The notes under the pieces are model-generated. The model was not told the DNA's origin, ran no database searches, and worked only from the letters and a program-made list of their open reading frames with translations. A program made the translations under genes and the position numbers. 64,000 nt of DNA from Bacillota bacterium. GTDB lineage: Bacteria; Bacillota; Clostridia; Lachnospirales; Lachnospiraceae. Where the stretch lies: the NCBI GenBank assembly GCA_023414355.1, contig JAEZOB010000062.1, positions 38,060 to 102,059 of the forward strand, in the 5' to 3' direction. Shown here in pieces: positions 1 through 8,198 of this stretch; the stretch's first letter is position 1; each line of letters opens with the position of its first letter.

Positions 1-183
1 GCCCGCCACAATATCATGGTAGGATTGGGTTCCCCCTTTAAATAATATATAAAACATAAATGAGCATAATGTTGAAAACAAAAATGACACAATGACGCTG
101 ATCATAGCCACGTTTGAATTACACGGAAGTATTTTCTTCATTAATATTGTGATTTTACTTTCTATCCTACGCATAGAGTACAT
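1..183 (-). CDS. N-terminus of an unidentified membrane protein, cut by the window edge
   Basis: An open frame runs from an ATG at 183 leftward to the window edge without a stop. An AGGAGA ribosome binding site lies about six bases upstream, in the short gap after the stop of the upstream gene at 208. The 61 visible residues are a short basic head followed by one clear hydrophobic helix (about residues 25-48), then a polar stretch. This could be the head of another polysaccharide-locus membrane protein or a bitopic chain-length or anchor protein. The family cannot be named from this fragment. The 24-base spacing to the upstream gene indicates co-transcription. Confidence 0.6.
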   Translation of the reverse strand, partial: MYSMRRIESKITILMKKILPCNSNVAMISVIVSFLFSTLCSFMFYILFKGGTQSYHDIVAG

Positions 184-207
184 TTCTCCTAATCTGCAGT
201 ATGGCAA

Positions 208-2406
208 TTATTTTTCTAACAAACCTATTCCTTGTATCGAAGCCACATCATAGCCCTGTTTTGTAATAAATGTTATAGTAGCCTGAGTTGTGTTTGGTAT
301 AGAAAACGCTAGTCGAACCGGTGCTTTTTCACCTGTTTTTGCATTTATGGATAATGCACAGGTATCAACATCTTTATAAGTTAACTGTCCTGAATCAGTC
401 TTTATTACAATATCAATGACACGTTCCCCATCTGCATTGTGCCAATGATCCATAATATCAACAACTAGCATTAAGTTTTTGTCTGTAGGCAATCCTGTAA
501 ATTTATAACCAAAAGAAGTATTACTAAATCTATTGGTGGCAAATACAGCACCCAGCTCACTTGGACTATTCTCCCAGAAATAGCTGCTGCTATCCCCGAA
601 ATATCCATAAGTTATACCACCGGTATTATCCTCAGTAAATGGCTTATCAATATCATATCCGGCCTGTACATTATCACATCCGGCATCGACATATAGTAAG
701 GGCTTATTGATAACCAAATTATAGTTAAACTTATCTTTATCATTAATAGAGTATATCATCATATTCTTCTTACTTATAAAATCGTCTACATTGCTATAAT
801 ACGTTCTTTTTTCGGTATACTTATCATTACACATCAGAAAGATATCTTCTTTATTCAGTGTCAATTTGTCTTTATATTCTTTTTGATAAATCATTTTTTC
901 GTCTTCAATTGTAATAGTACCATCATAATTGTCAATAATGTTTGCATTCGGAGTGATATATACGACATCTTTAAATAAAGATAACAGGAATGTTTGTGAT
1001 GCCCATCCGGCTGAAAAAGAACTGAATGGCCGATAACATTTCGAATTAAGAAGAACCTCTCCAAAAACAGTGTCTTTTGTTTCTATCAACAAGGCTTCTT
1101 TACCCTCCTTAGCTGCCATTTCTACGTTAGAAACGATCTCCCTATCAATCTTACCTGCAGTGGGTGTTATATAAGCATACCAAATAATATTATATCCGGA
1201 ACAAATAATCAATACTAATGCTCCTAATATAATACCTGATTTCTTGCTTTTAATTATACTGAATAGTAATATTATGAATGCCATGCTTAACAAAGAAAAT
1301 ATACTGTAGAAATAATGAATTGCCATACCCGCATAATATATTACATTCATTACCAAATAAACCACAAATGAAGATAATGTAAAGACTAAAATAGGAATAC
1401 TAAGCTTCCATGGGATTCTAGAGTATTCTTTTACTTTTTCCTTTGAACATAAATATGTTATGAGTACAATTGCACCTATAATAATTATGAAAGCTAACAT
1501 TATTTTAACAGAAACATTACCATCTGTTCCCATGTTTAATTTATTATACTTACCTATAAATAAAAATCTTTTAAGGTTATCAACGAACGCTGATGTTATC
1601 ATACTTAAATATTCTAAGCTTGGCTTTTTTGTTATAAAACGAACTGGATCACTTTCTGTCAAGACATTTTTCCATAAAATATTCCATGCAACAAATAATG
1701 TCAACTCAAATACTAAGTGGCCTGCGTAAGTAATCACTAATCTTCTGTTTTTAACTATGAAATTATAAATCATAAAAAAGCAGATGACACAGCCTAACAT
1801 AGATAAAGTATATTCACCGGTAAAGACTGTGCTAAAGATCAACATTGCGCTACATAAATAATTTTTAAAAGTATATATACTATTCTTTTGTATGTTTTTA
1901 ATTTCAAAATAGATATAGAATAATAAACAATACAAAGGTAGCATTAAGTACGTCCAATGATGAAAAGTCTGCATGTGGTTAAAGGGATTTAAGGTGAACA
2001 CCATTACAGCAATAAAAGCTGCCATCTCTGCAATTTTTAACTTTTTAAAAATTTTATATATTAATATTCCGGATAAAGTATTCATAAATGTTATAACAAA
2101 TTGATATATAAATGCCTTATCTCCTGCCAATTGATGTAATAGGAAATGCAAAGCCTTAGATAATCCATAGGTCCGCATTTCTCCAATATATGCAATATCC
2201 TTATTTAATGCAAGTGCTACTAATGTTTTAAAAAAGCCCATACTTTCTTGCATAGTATTAAATCTTAAATAAAAATAAGTATCATCGTTAGTCAGTGTTA
2301 CAGAATTTCTGGTACTGATTAAACCAAGCATAATCGAAAATATAATCCATGCTAATCCTAGAATTCTTATTTTATCTTTGCAAAACCACTTATGAATAAT
2401 ATCCAT
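208..2406 (-). CDS. Multi-pass membrane protein, GT-C-like glycosyltransferase candidate
   Basis: This 732-residue protein has roughly a dozen hydrophobic helices in residues 13-410 and a soluble C-terminal domain of about 300 residues. After the first helix it carries a TNDDTYFY segment, an acidic motif in the first external loop as seen in GT-C fold glycosyltransferases that use polyprenyl-phosphate sugars. The C-terminal part looks like an extracellular beta-rich domain. It lies downstream of the O-acetylation pair in the polysaccharide locus, which fits a role in decorating or extending a surface glycan on the outer face of the membrane. The exact donor and acceptor are unknown. A channel-like or polymerase role cannot be excluded. 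Confidence 0.55.
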   Translation of the reverse strand: MDIIHKWFCKDKIRILGLAWIIFSIMLGLISTRNSVTLTNDDTYFYLRFNTMQESMGFFKTLVALALNKDIAYIGEMRTYGLSKALHFLLHQLAGDKAFIYQFVITFMNTLSGILIYKIFKKLKIAEMAAFIAVMVFTLNPFNHMQTFHHWTYLMLPLYCLLFYIYFEIKNIQKNSIYTFKNYLCSAMLIFSTVFTGEYTLSMLGCVICFFMIYNFIVKNRRLVITYAGHLVFELTLFVAWNILWKNVLTESDPVRFITKKPSLEYLSMITSAFVDNLKRFLFIGKYNKLNMGTDGNVSVKIMLAFIIIIGAIVLITYLCSKEKVKEYSRIPWKLSIPILVFTLSSFVVYLVMNVIYYAGMAIHYFYSIFSLLSMAFIILLFSIIKSKKSGIILGALVLIICSGYNIIWYAYITPTAGKIDREIVSNVEMAAKEGKEALLIETKDTVFGEVLLNSKCYRPFSSFSAGWASQTFLLSLFKDVVYITPNANIIDNYDGTITIEDEKMIYQKEYKDKLTLNKEDIFLMCNDKYTEKRTYYSNVDDFISKKNMMIYSINDKDKFNYNLVINKPLLYVDAGCDNVQAGYDIDKPFTEDNTGGITYGYFGDSSSYFWENSPSELGAVFATNRFSNTSFGYKFTGLPTDKNLMLVVDIMDHWHNADGERVIDIVIKTDSGQLTYKDVDTCALSINAKTGEKAPVRLAFSIPNTTQATITFITKQGYDVASIQGIGLLEK

Positions 2407-2453
2407 ATTTATTTATCTCCCGTTATATGTTTAATTTAATAAATTCTGATTAC

Positions 2454-2557
2454 AGTGTCAAAAGGTGCTGCGCACATTCCAGATACAATAGATTGATATA
2501 CAAGCACGCAATAGCAATTTATTACATTTGATAAGCACCGAAGGTGCTTTTGACACT
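2454..2557. repeat. 104-bp element bounded by 11-bp inverted repeats, with internal hairpin
   Basis: AGTGTCAAAAG at 2454-2464 is matched by its perfect inverse CTTTTGACACT at 2547-2557. A second hairpin, AGCACC-GAA-GGTGCT, occupies 2534-2548 and overlaps the right arm. A further GGTGCT copy follows the left arm, so alternative pairings are possible. The element fills the gap between the DHHW acetylation gene and the GT-C-like gene. It could serve as a terminator or attenuator, or be a small MITE-like insertion. Confidence 0.55.
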
Positions 2558-2568
2558 CTATTCAGCCT

Positions 2569-4134
2569 TTACTTCTTTTTAACTTTGAATTCTATTGGAT
2601 TATATTGATATTTTCCATCGTTTGAAATAAGTTCAAAATATACCTTATCATATTGTATCAGTTCTTTTGTAGGTACTTCAAAAGAAAAGCCCGCCATGAG
2701 ATAATCCTCTTTTATTGAGATCAGATCCGGTCGCTCAAAGAAATTGGCCTTATAGTAATTCTCACCCAGCTTAAGATAGATATCACTTACCAGTGCTTCC
2801 GCCTTTGAATCAATAGCCCAGCCAACGATACTCGTAGTATCCTGTCCCTCATCAATTGGTATCGCACCATTTTCTAAAGTAGGTTGATCAATATTAAACA
2901 CGGGTGCATCCGCAATGACAGGTAATTGATTCATGTCTGCCAAATCAACCTTTGAATCTATAAATTTTAATAATTCAGAATTAATGCTGGGATTAAAAGC
3001 TCTTTCTACAAATTCATATAAAACAATATCTGCTTGTATAGAATTTTGAAGATCCATAAGCTGCCCAGCAGATTTAAAATTAACAAAATACACTTCGCTG
3101 AAATTCTCGGCAAAAACAGGGATCAGATAGGAATATATATAGGAATCGCCTATGATAAGTAACTTAGGCATATTGGCTTTACTATTGTTAATATAGTGAT
3201 AGAAGTGGTCATTCGGGTTAACTTCCAGCCCCTCTGGGATTTCATTCGAAATCTCTGCTTTGTAACCATCCTTCAACTCATAATTATAAATCTCATCATC
3301 AAAAGCCATCGCTTTATTTATTCTGTCGATTTGTTCCAGATGAGCTAAGGAACCTTTTGATTTTGTAACATTAATATTAAAACTGTTCATTCCGAGTATC
3401 TCCAATTGCGGAAAATCCAGTTGCATTTTTTTCATGATTTCAGTATAGCCGGCAAAAGCTCCATTCATATTCCAATGAGTACAATCATAGCTTTTGTAAT
3501 ACAGCATATCATTGCCTTTACTATTGATTAAAGCTTGCTTGATATTTATAATATTAACCTTCGAATTATTTTGTATATATTCATCCAACTGGTCAACTCT
3601 TGTTTGTGAAGCGATATTAGTTACCTCTTTTGGATATAACTCGGGATAAACTCCTTCTTTGTTAGGTATCGTCATCATGTAAAATTTTGCTCCGGTATTT
3701 TCAAAAAAGTTACCCATTTTTGAATATCCTTGGCATAATTTATTTAGTTCTGTCTCCGGAAATAGATTCTTGCCATGTAAAGTTATGATGTCATTACCAA
3801 AACTCGTATAAAATAAGTTTTCATCCTTCCCAAGAATATAATTAGGAACCTTTAATTTATGAAATAGCTTGTAGGAAACTGTGATATCTTCCACAACAGC
3901 TTCCTGTTTGAAACCGATATTATCATTAATATATGCTTCAAATTCCGATAGAAAAGAATAATTCAATTTACCGTCAGCTGTACGGAATTTTGGGAAAGAA
4001 GCTAGTCGCTTGTTCTCTATCACAGATATTTTTTGAGGATCTGTATTAAAAAAAATAAGAGGTAAATAAATAACCATTGCAAATATTATGATTGACAATA
4101 CATAAAATGTCTTTTTTACTTTAGCATTAGCCAT
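2569..4134 (-). CDS. DHHW/AlgJ-like membrane-anchored polysaccharide O-acetyltransferase component
   Basis: The protein has 521 residues with an N-terminal signal anchor (about 9-29) and an external SGNH-like domain. Two diagnostic motifs are visible: DCTHW at 217-221, the DHHW motif of the AlgJ/AlgX/PatB group, and GDSY at 329-332, which holds the nucleophilic serine. Such proteins work with an MBOAT acyl exporter to O-acetylate a glycan outside the membrane, and the next gene upstream is exactly that partner, 11 bases away. The last roughly 110 residues form an extra domain beyond the usual family length, possibly carbohydrate-binding. It is expected to act outside the cytoplasmic membrane on the polysaccharide made by this locus. 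Confidence 0.8.
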   Translation of the reverse strand: MANAKVKKTFYVLSIIIFAMVIYLPLIFFNTDPQKISVIENKRLASFPKFRTADGKLNYSFLSEFEAYINDNIGFKQEAVVEDITVSYKLFHKLKVPNYILGKDENLFYTSFGNDIITLHGKNLFPETELNKLCQGYSKMGNFFENTGAKFYMMTIPNKEGVYPELYPKEVTNIASQTRVDQLDEYIQNNSKVNIINIKQALINSKGNDMLYYKSYDCTHWNMNGAFAGYTEIMKKMQLDFPQLEILGMNSFNINVTKSKGSLAHLEQIDRINKAMAFDDEIYNYELKDGYKAEISNEIPEGLEVNPNDHFYHYINNSKANMPKLLIIGDSYIYSYLIPVFAENFSEVYFVNFKSAGQLMDLQNSIQADIVLYEFVERAFNPSINSELLKFIDSKVDLADMNQLPVIADAPVFNIDQPTLENGAIPIDEGQDTTSIVGWAIDSKAEALVSDIYLKLGENYYKANFFERPDLISIKEDYLMAGFSFEVPTKELIQYDKVYFELISNDGKYQYNPIEFKVKKK

Positions 4135-4145
4135 TATAGTCCCCC

Positions 4146-5570
4146 CTAAAATCGAAAATAAATAAATGGATTATATGTTGAAGTCATAACAAAAACTGCA
4201 CTAGCCAGCAAAATTATTCCGATATATACAGTTTTTGCAGCCTGAAACATGACTTCATTGGAGCGTATTTCTTCGATGCGGTTCATCCATTTTGATAATA
4301 TTCCGGTTGAAGCTATGATTCCTGTGATAATGATAAAAATGATGAAATAGTCCAGATAATACATCGTTGTAAACCCAACATTATGCGATTTTACAAAACC
4401 AAACATAACCCCTAAATAACCCATTGCATACTTAAGATCCACAGCTCTGAAAAATACCCAGCCGATTAGGACTATGAGAATTGTATATATTCGCTTTATT
4501 ACTGATGGAATCTCAAACTTAATAACTGACACCTTTCTTAGAATTCTTTCGATCAGCATAAAAGCTCCATGCCAGAGTCCCCAAACAATAAAATTCAGAG
4601 AAGCTCCATGCCATAAACCGGTCAGAAAAAATACGATAAGCAGATTAACATATACATTCCCTTTTCGATTTCCTCCCAAAGGAATGTAAACATAATCACG
4701 AAAGAATGTAGATAAGGATAAATGCCAACGACGCCAAAATTCTGTAATGCTTTTTGAAATATAGGGATAGTTGAAATTTTCCAAAAAATCAAAACCTAAC
4801 ATTTTTCCCATACCAATAGCCATATCACTATATCCGCTAAAATCATAATAGATCTGTAATGAATAGCATAATACTCCTAACCATGCAGTAGCAATTGTGT
4901 TTTCGTTATAAGGAACTCCAAAAATATTATCCGCTGCCAGGGCTACCGTATTCGCAATAATCGTTTTCTTTCCTAATCCTATAGCAAATCTTTTAATACC
5001 TTCTGAAAATTTCTCAATGCTTAACGTTCTGTTATCGATCTGCTCATTGACATCCTGATATCTTACGATCGGTCCTGCGATCAACTGAGGGAATAATGAT
5101 ATATATAACGCTATTTTTAAAGGATTTTTCTGTACAGGAACCTTTTCCCAGTATAAATCTATAATATATGTCATACCCTGGAAAGTAAAAAATGAAATTC
5201 CTATAGGTAATGCAATATTTCTTAACGGAATGTTTATATTAAATAATTGATTCACAAGACCAAGTGAAAAATCAAAATATTTGTAATAAAACAGAAGCCC
5301 TAAATTACCAATTACCGCCAATGTCAAAATGGCTCTTTTTATTCCCCTACTTTTTCTTGTATTCTGAGAATAATAGATCAACATACCAAATACATAATTA
5401 ATCATAATAGATGCAAGCATGATAACGGTAAATTTAGGTTCTCCCCAAAAATAGAAGAATAAACTGGCAAGCAGCAGAAACGTATTTTTAAATTTCTTCT
5501 CGATGATAAAATATCCTAATAAAGTCAGCGGTAAAAATACAAACAAGAAAATATTTGAACTAAAGACCAT
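4146..5570 (-). CDS. MBOAT family O-acyltransferase (AlgI/PatA/DltB-like)
   Basis: This 474-residue, multi-helix membrane protein carries the MBOAT hallmarks: RRWHLSLS around residue 281 and the catalytic-type histidine in GLWHGAS (H321). Family members move acetyl groups from the cytoplasm to an external acceptor with a DHHW or SGNH partner, here the gene just downstream. The start ATG at 5570 has a GAGGAG site seven bases upstream. It overlaps the 3' end of the epimerase gene by 11 bases, so translation is probably coupled. An amino-acid transfer role as in DltB is less likely because no dltA or dltC is nearby. Confidence 0.88.
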   Translation of the reverse strand: MVFSSNIFLFVFLPLTLLGYFIIEKKFKNTFLLLASLFFYFWGEPKFTVIMLASIMINYVFGMLIYYSQNTRKSRGIKRAILTLAVIGNLGLLFYYKYFDFSLGLVNQLFNINIPLRNIALPIGISFFTFQGMTYIIDLYWEKVPVQKNPLKIALYISLFPQLIAGPIVRYQDVNEQIDNRTLSIEKFSEGIKRFAIGLGKKTIIANTVALAADNIFGVPYNENTIATAWLGVLCYSLQIYYDFSGYSDMAIGMGKMLGFDFLENFNYPYISKSITEFWRRWHLSLSTFFRDYVYIPLGGNRKGNVYVNLLIVFFLTGLWHGASLNFIVWGLWHGAFMLIERILRKVSVIKFEIPSVIKRIYTILIVLIGWVFFRAVDLKYAMGYLGVMFGFVKSHNVGFTTMYYLDYFIIFIIITGIIASTGILSKWMNRIEEIRSNEVMFQAAKTVYIGIILLASAVFVMTSTYNPFIYFRF

Positions 5571-6513
5571 TGTCTACTCCTCTATCTTTCGTAGTATTCT
5601 GCATATTATAATAGTCTATTACATATGAGATTCCCTGTTCCACATCTACCTTCGGGCTCCAGCCCAGTTCTTCCTCAGTCATCGAGATATCAATGATCGT
5701 CTTAGTGACATCACATTTGCGTATTGGTGTATACGTAATTTCAGCAAAATTCATCCCTGCTTTTTCTATAATAATATCAATAATTTCATGCAACGTATGT
5801 GCCAGCCCTGAACCGATGTTGAATATATGCTGCTCTCCTTCATACTCAGCCACCTTCATCAGAGCACTCATTAAATCATCCATAAAAATATAATCTCTTT
5901 GACCGTTACCGTCGCCGTAGATGGTGATCGGTTTATTTTGGAACAAACGATAGATAAAGATAGGTATGACTCCCTGAGGCTTTGCCGGATCCTGCCCGAT
6001 ACCATACGGGTTTGAGATACGCACAATCTTGTAATTTATGCCGTGATACAGACCGAAAAACTCGAGATAGCTCTCAATCACTTTCTTTTGTACCCCATAG
6101 CTGCAGATCGGATTTAGCTGATCCGTGGTCTTGTTAGTATGATCTCCTGTCTCTCCATAAATCGTACCACCCGAGGATGAAAATATGATTTCCTTCACGC
6201 CACATTTCGTCATATCGCTCAGAAGGCGAACCGTCGGGACGACATTTTCCAGGATCTCCTTGTCAATATGCTCGGTATCCTCCGAGGGTATGGTCGTACT
6301 GATAAGATGAAAAACCTTATCCACTCCAGCTAGAAGAGGGGTAAAATCCTTCATCTCGACAAAATTTCCTTCTACTAATTCAAGATTATCGATTCCTTCT
6401 AATTCTTTCGATTTGATCATGTCAAAACCGATTACTTTATACTCCCTGCACAATTGTCTGCACAGATTTTTTCCGATAAATCCGCCTGCCCCTAACACCA
6501 AACATGTCTTCAT
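5560..6513 (-). CDS. NAD-dependent epimerase/dehydratase of the extended SDR family
   Basis: The 317-residue protein has the Rossmann motif GAGGFIG at residues 8-14, the SSSGGTIYG segment at 112-120 and the catalytic Y139-x3-K143 pair. It is of the size and type of UDP-glucose 4-epimerase-like enzymes, which interconvert or modify nucleotide sugars in the cytoplasm. Its place between glycosyltransferases and the acetylation pair says it supplies a sugar donor for this polysaccharide. The substrate cannot be read from sequence. GalE-like 4-epimerase, or a dTDP- or CDP-sugar enzyme, are all possible. Confidence 0.8.
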   Translation of the reverse strand: MKTCLVLGAGGFIGKNLCRQLCREYKVIGFDMIKSKELEGIDNLELVEGNFVEMKDFTPLLAGVDKVFHLISTTIPSEDTEHIDKEILENVVPTVRLLSDMTKCGVKEIIFSSSGGTIYGETGDHTNKTTDQLNPICSYGVQKKVIESYLEFFGLYHGINYKIVRISNPYGIGQDPAKPQGVIPIFIYRLFQNKPITIYGDGNGQRDYIFMDDLMSALMKVAEYEGEQHIFNIGSGLAHTLHEIIDIIIEKAGMNFAEITYTPIRKCDVTKTIIDISMTEEELGWSPKVDVEQGISYVIDYYNMQNTTKDRGVDNGL

Positions 6514-6531
6514 GCAATATTCTCCAATACT

Positions 6532-8196
6532 TTATCTTGTTAATTCATCGTACAAATTGGCATATTCATCAACCATAGTTTTTACTCCGAAATTTCTCCA
6601 GGCACGCTCTTGATTAAAATGCCCAATTTCCTTACATCTAGAATAATCATTCAGCAAATCAACTAAAATATCCGATAGCCTGTCTGAATCATCCGCAGGT
6701 GCCAGTAAGCTCTCATTTGAGATAATCTCATTGATTGCCCCAATATCATACCCTACAACAGGCATCCCCATACTCATAGCAAACGGTGAGACTTGTCCGA
6801 AGCTTTCCTTCCATACCGGAGCTACAAACACAGTAAATTTTTGATACCAGGAGGGCAACTCCATGTACGGAACATATCCTGTAAAGGTGAAACTTTCCAT
6901 CACTCCGGCATTTTTCACTTTATTTAGGTAATATTCATACTGTGGTCCTCCTCCGACGATAATCGCTTTTGTCTGAGGCCTCTTCTGTACTGTTTTGATA
7001 AAGACATCAATGGAGTACTGATTTAATTTATCATAACCCAACCGATAGACCATGCCGATAGTATCCTCGGCCAGATAATCTCCCTCAAGCTTTCTTGTGA
7101 AGAGATCGAAATTGGACCCCGGATAAATCACCATACTCTTCTCATCATTACCATCATGGAACTTTTCTAGTACATAATGACTGACAAACACATATTTATC
7201 AATAAAATTCTTTATTATCGGCTCAATCGGAGTATTGATGTTTTCTATCATTTTACTTCCGGTAACCTCTTCCAACAGGCTGAATACTTTATGGTACCAT
7301 TCACCTTCCCAGATATGCGTATGTATAATATCAGGGGAATACTCCTTAATCAGTTCCAGAACCTTTTTTTTATCCTCGATGTCAATCACTGTCACATCAA
7401 CATCTAAAAATTCATCTGCCCCCCGATATGCCATCGTAAAGATCTTATGATCATACTGGTGTCCATAATGCTCAATAATGTCTATGATCAGTCTTGAGGA
7501 GCCGCCGGTATAGAAGTTCTCGATAAAATGTAGCACTTTCTTTCTCTCAGGTAACAGTTCCTTCTGGATTGTGACACGGTAGGGTTCAACCACCTGAATA
7601 CTGGTCTTATCCATGCTTGCTTCCCTTTGTGCATTCAATGCGACTGTTTGAGCACTCTTTAATGCATTCTTAAGGCCTTCTCTTCTTAATTTTCTGATGA
7701 TTCTCTTAATATCAACCCGATCTCTCCCAATGAATTGAAAGATTGCCCGAATACTGTTAAACAGATTATCCAGATGGCGCCTAAAGATTTCAGAGAAGCT
7801 AAGTTCAGTCAACTGAAAGCTTTGAAGCACAAAGTTAATCGGTTTAAATCCAAAGTCAAAACGCAACGCATCACTGCCGTTCTCTGAAAGCTTCAGAAGA
7901 TAAGTGTACTCTTCGCCGTCCATAAAACCCAACTCGTAAGATTGTTCTTCACAAAAAGCATTTTCAGGAGTCGATGCATAATACATCTTAAATCTTAAGC
8001 CGTCCACACTTCCGTGAATTCTGTGCGATATTTTGATCCATTTATATTTTTTCTTTAGATACACAATAAATAAAGAATTATCCTGCCCCGAGGAATACTT
8101 ATTCCCCTCCACATAAGCGAAATTATGGCACAATATATCTTTAATCTGCTTGTTCGCCTTCTTAATAAATTCCTGAAATATCACACAGTTATCCAT
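6532..8196 (-). CDS. Glycosyltransferase, GT4-type C-terminal domain with N-terminal extension
   Basis: The protein has 554 residues. The first roughly 215 residues are not recognisable as a catalytic domain. From about residue 218 (KVLHFIENFYTGGSSRL) a GT4/GT-B fold begins, with a glycine-rich donor loop near VGGGPQYEYY and the acidic E-x7-E-like region KESFGQVSPFAMSMG. It should transfer a nucleotide-activated sugar to a lipid-linked glycan on the inner face of the membrane. The start at 8196 is 2 bases from the stop of the upstream transferase gene, which implies tight coupling. The N-terminal half may bind acceptor or partner proteins. Confidence 0.8.
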   Translation of the reverse strand: MDNCVIFQEFIKKANKQIKDILCHNFAYVEGNKYSSGQDNSLFIVYLKKKYKWIKISHRIHGSVDGLRFKMYYASTPENAFCEEQSYELGFMDGEEYTYLLKLSENGSDALRFDFGFKPINFVLQSFQLTELSFSEIFRRHLDNLFNSIRAIFQFIGRDRVDIKRIIRKLRREGLKNALKSAQTVALNAQREASMDKTSIQVVEPYRVTIQKELLPERKKVLHFIENFYTGGSSRLIIDIIEHYGHQYDHKIFTMAYRGADEFLDVDVTVIDIEDKKKVLELIKEYSPDIIHTHIWEGEWYHKVFSLLEEVTGSKMIENINTPIEPIIKNFIDKYVFVSHYVLEKFHDGNDEKSMVIYPGSNFDLFTRKLEGDYLAEDTIGMVYRLGYDKLNQYSIDVFIKTVQKRPQTKAIIVGGGPQYEYYLNKVKNAGVMESFTFTGYVPYMELPSWYQKFTVFVAPVWKESFGQVSPFAMSMGMPVVGYDIGAINEIISNESLLAPADDSDRLSDILVDLLNDYSRCKEIGHFNQERAWRNFGVKTMVDEYANLYDELTR

Positions 8197-8198
8197 AA

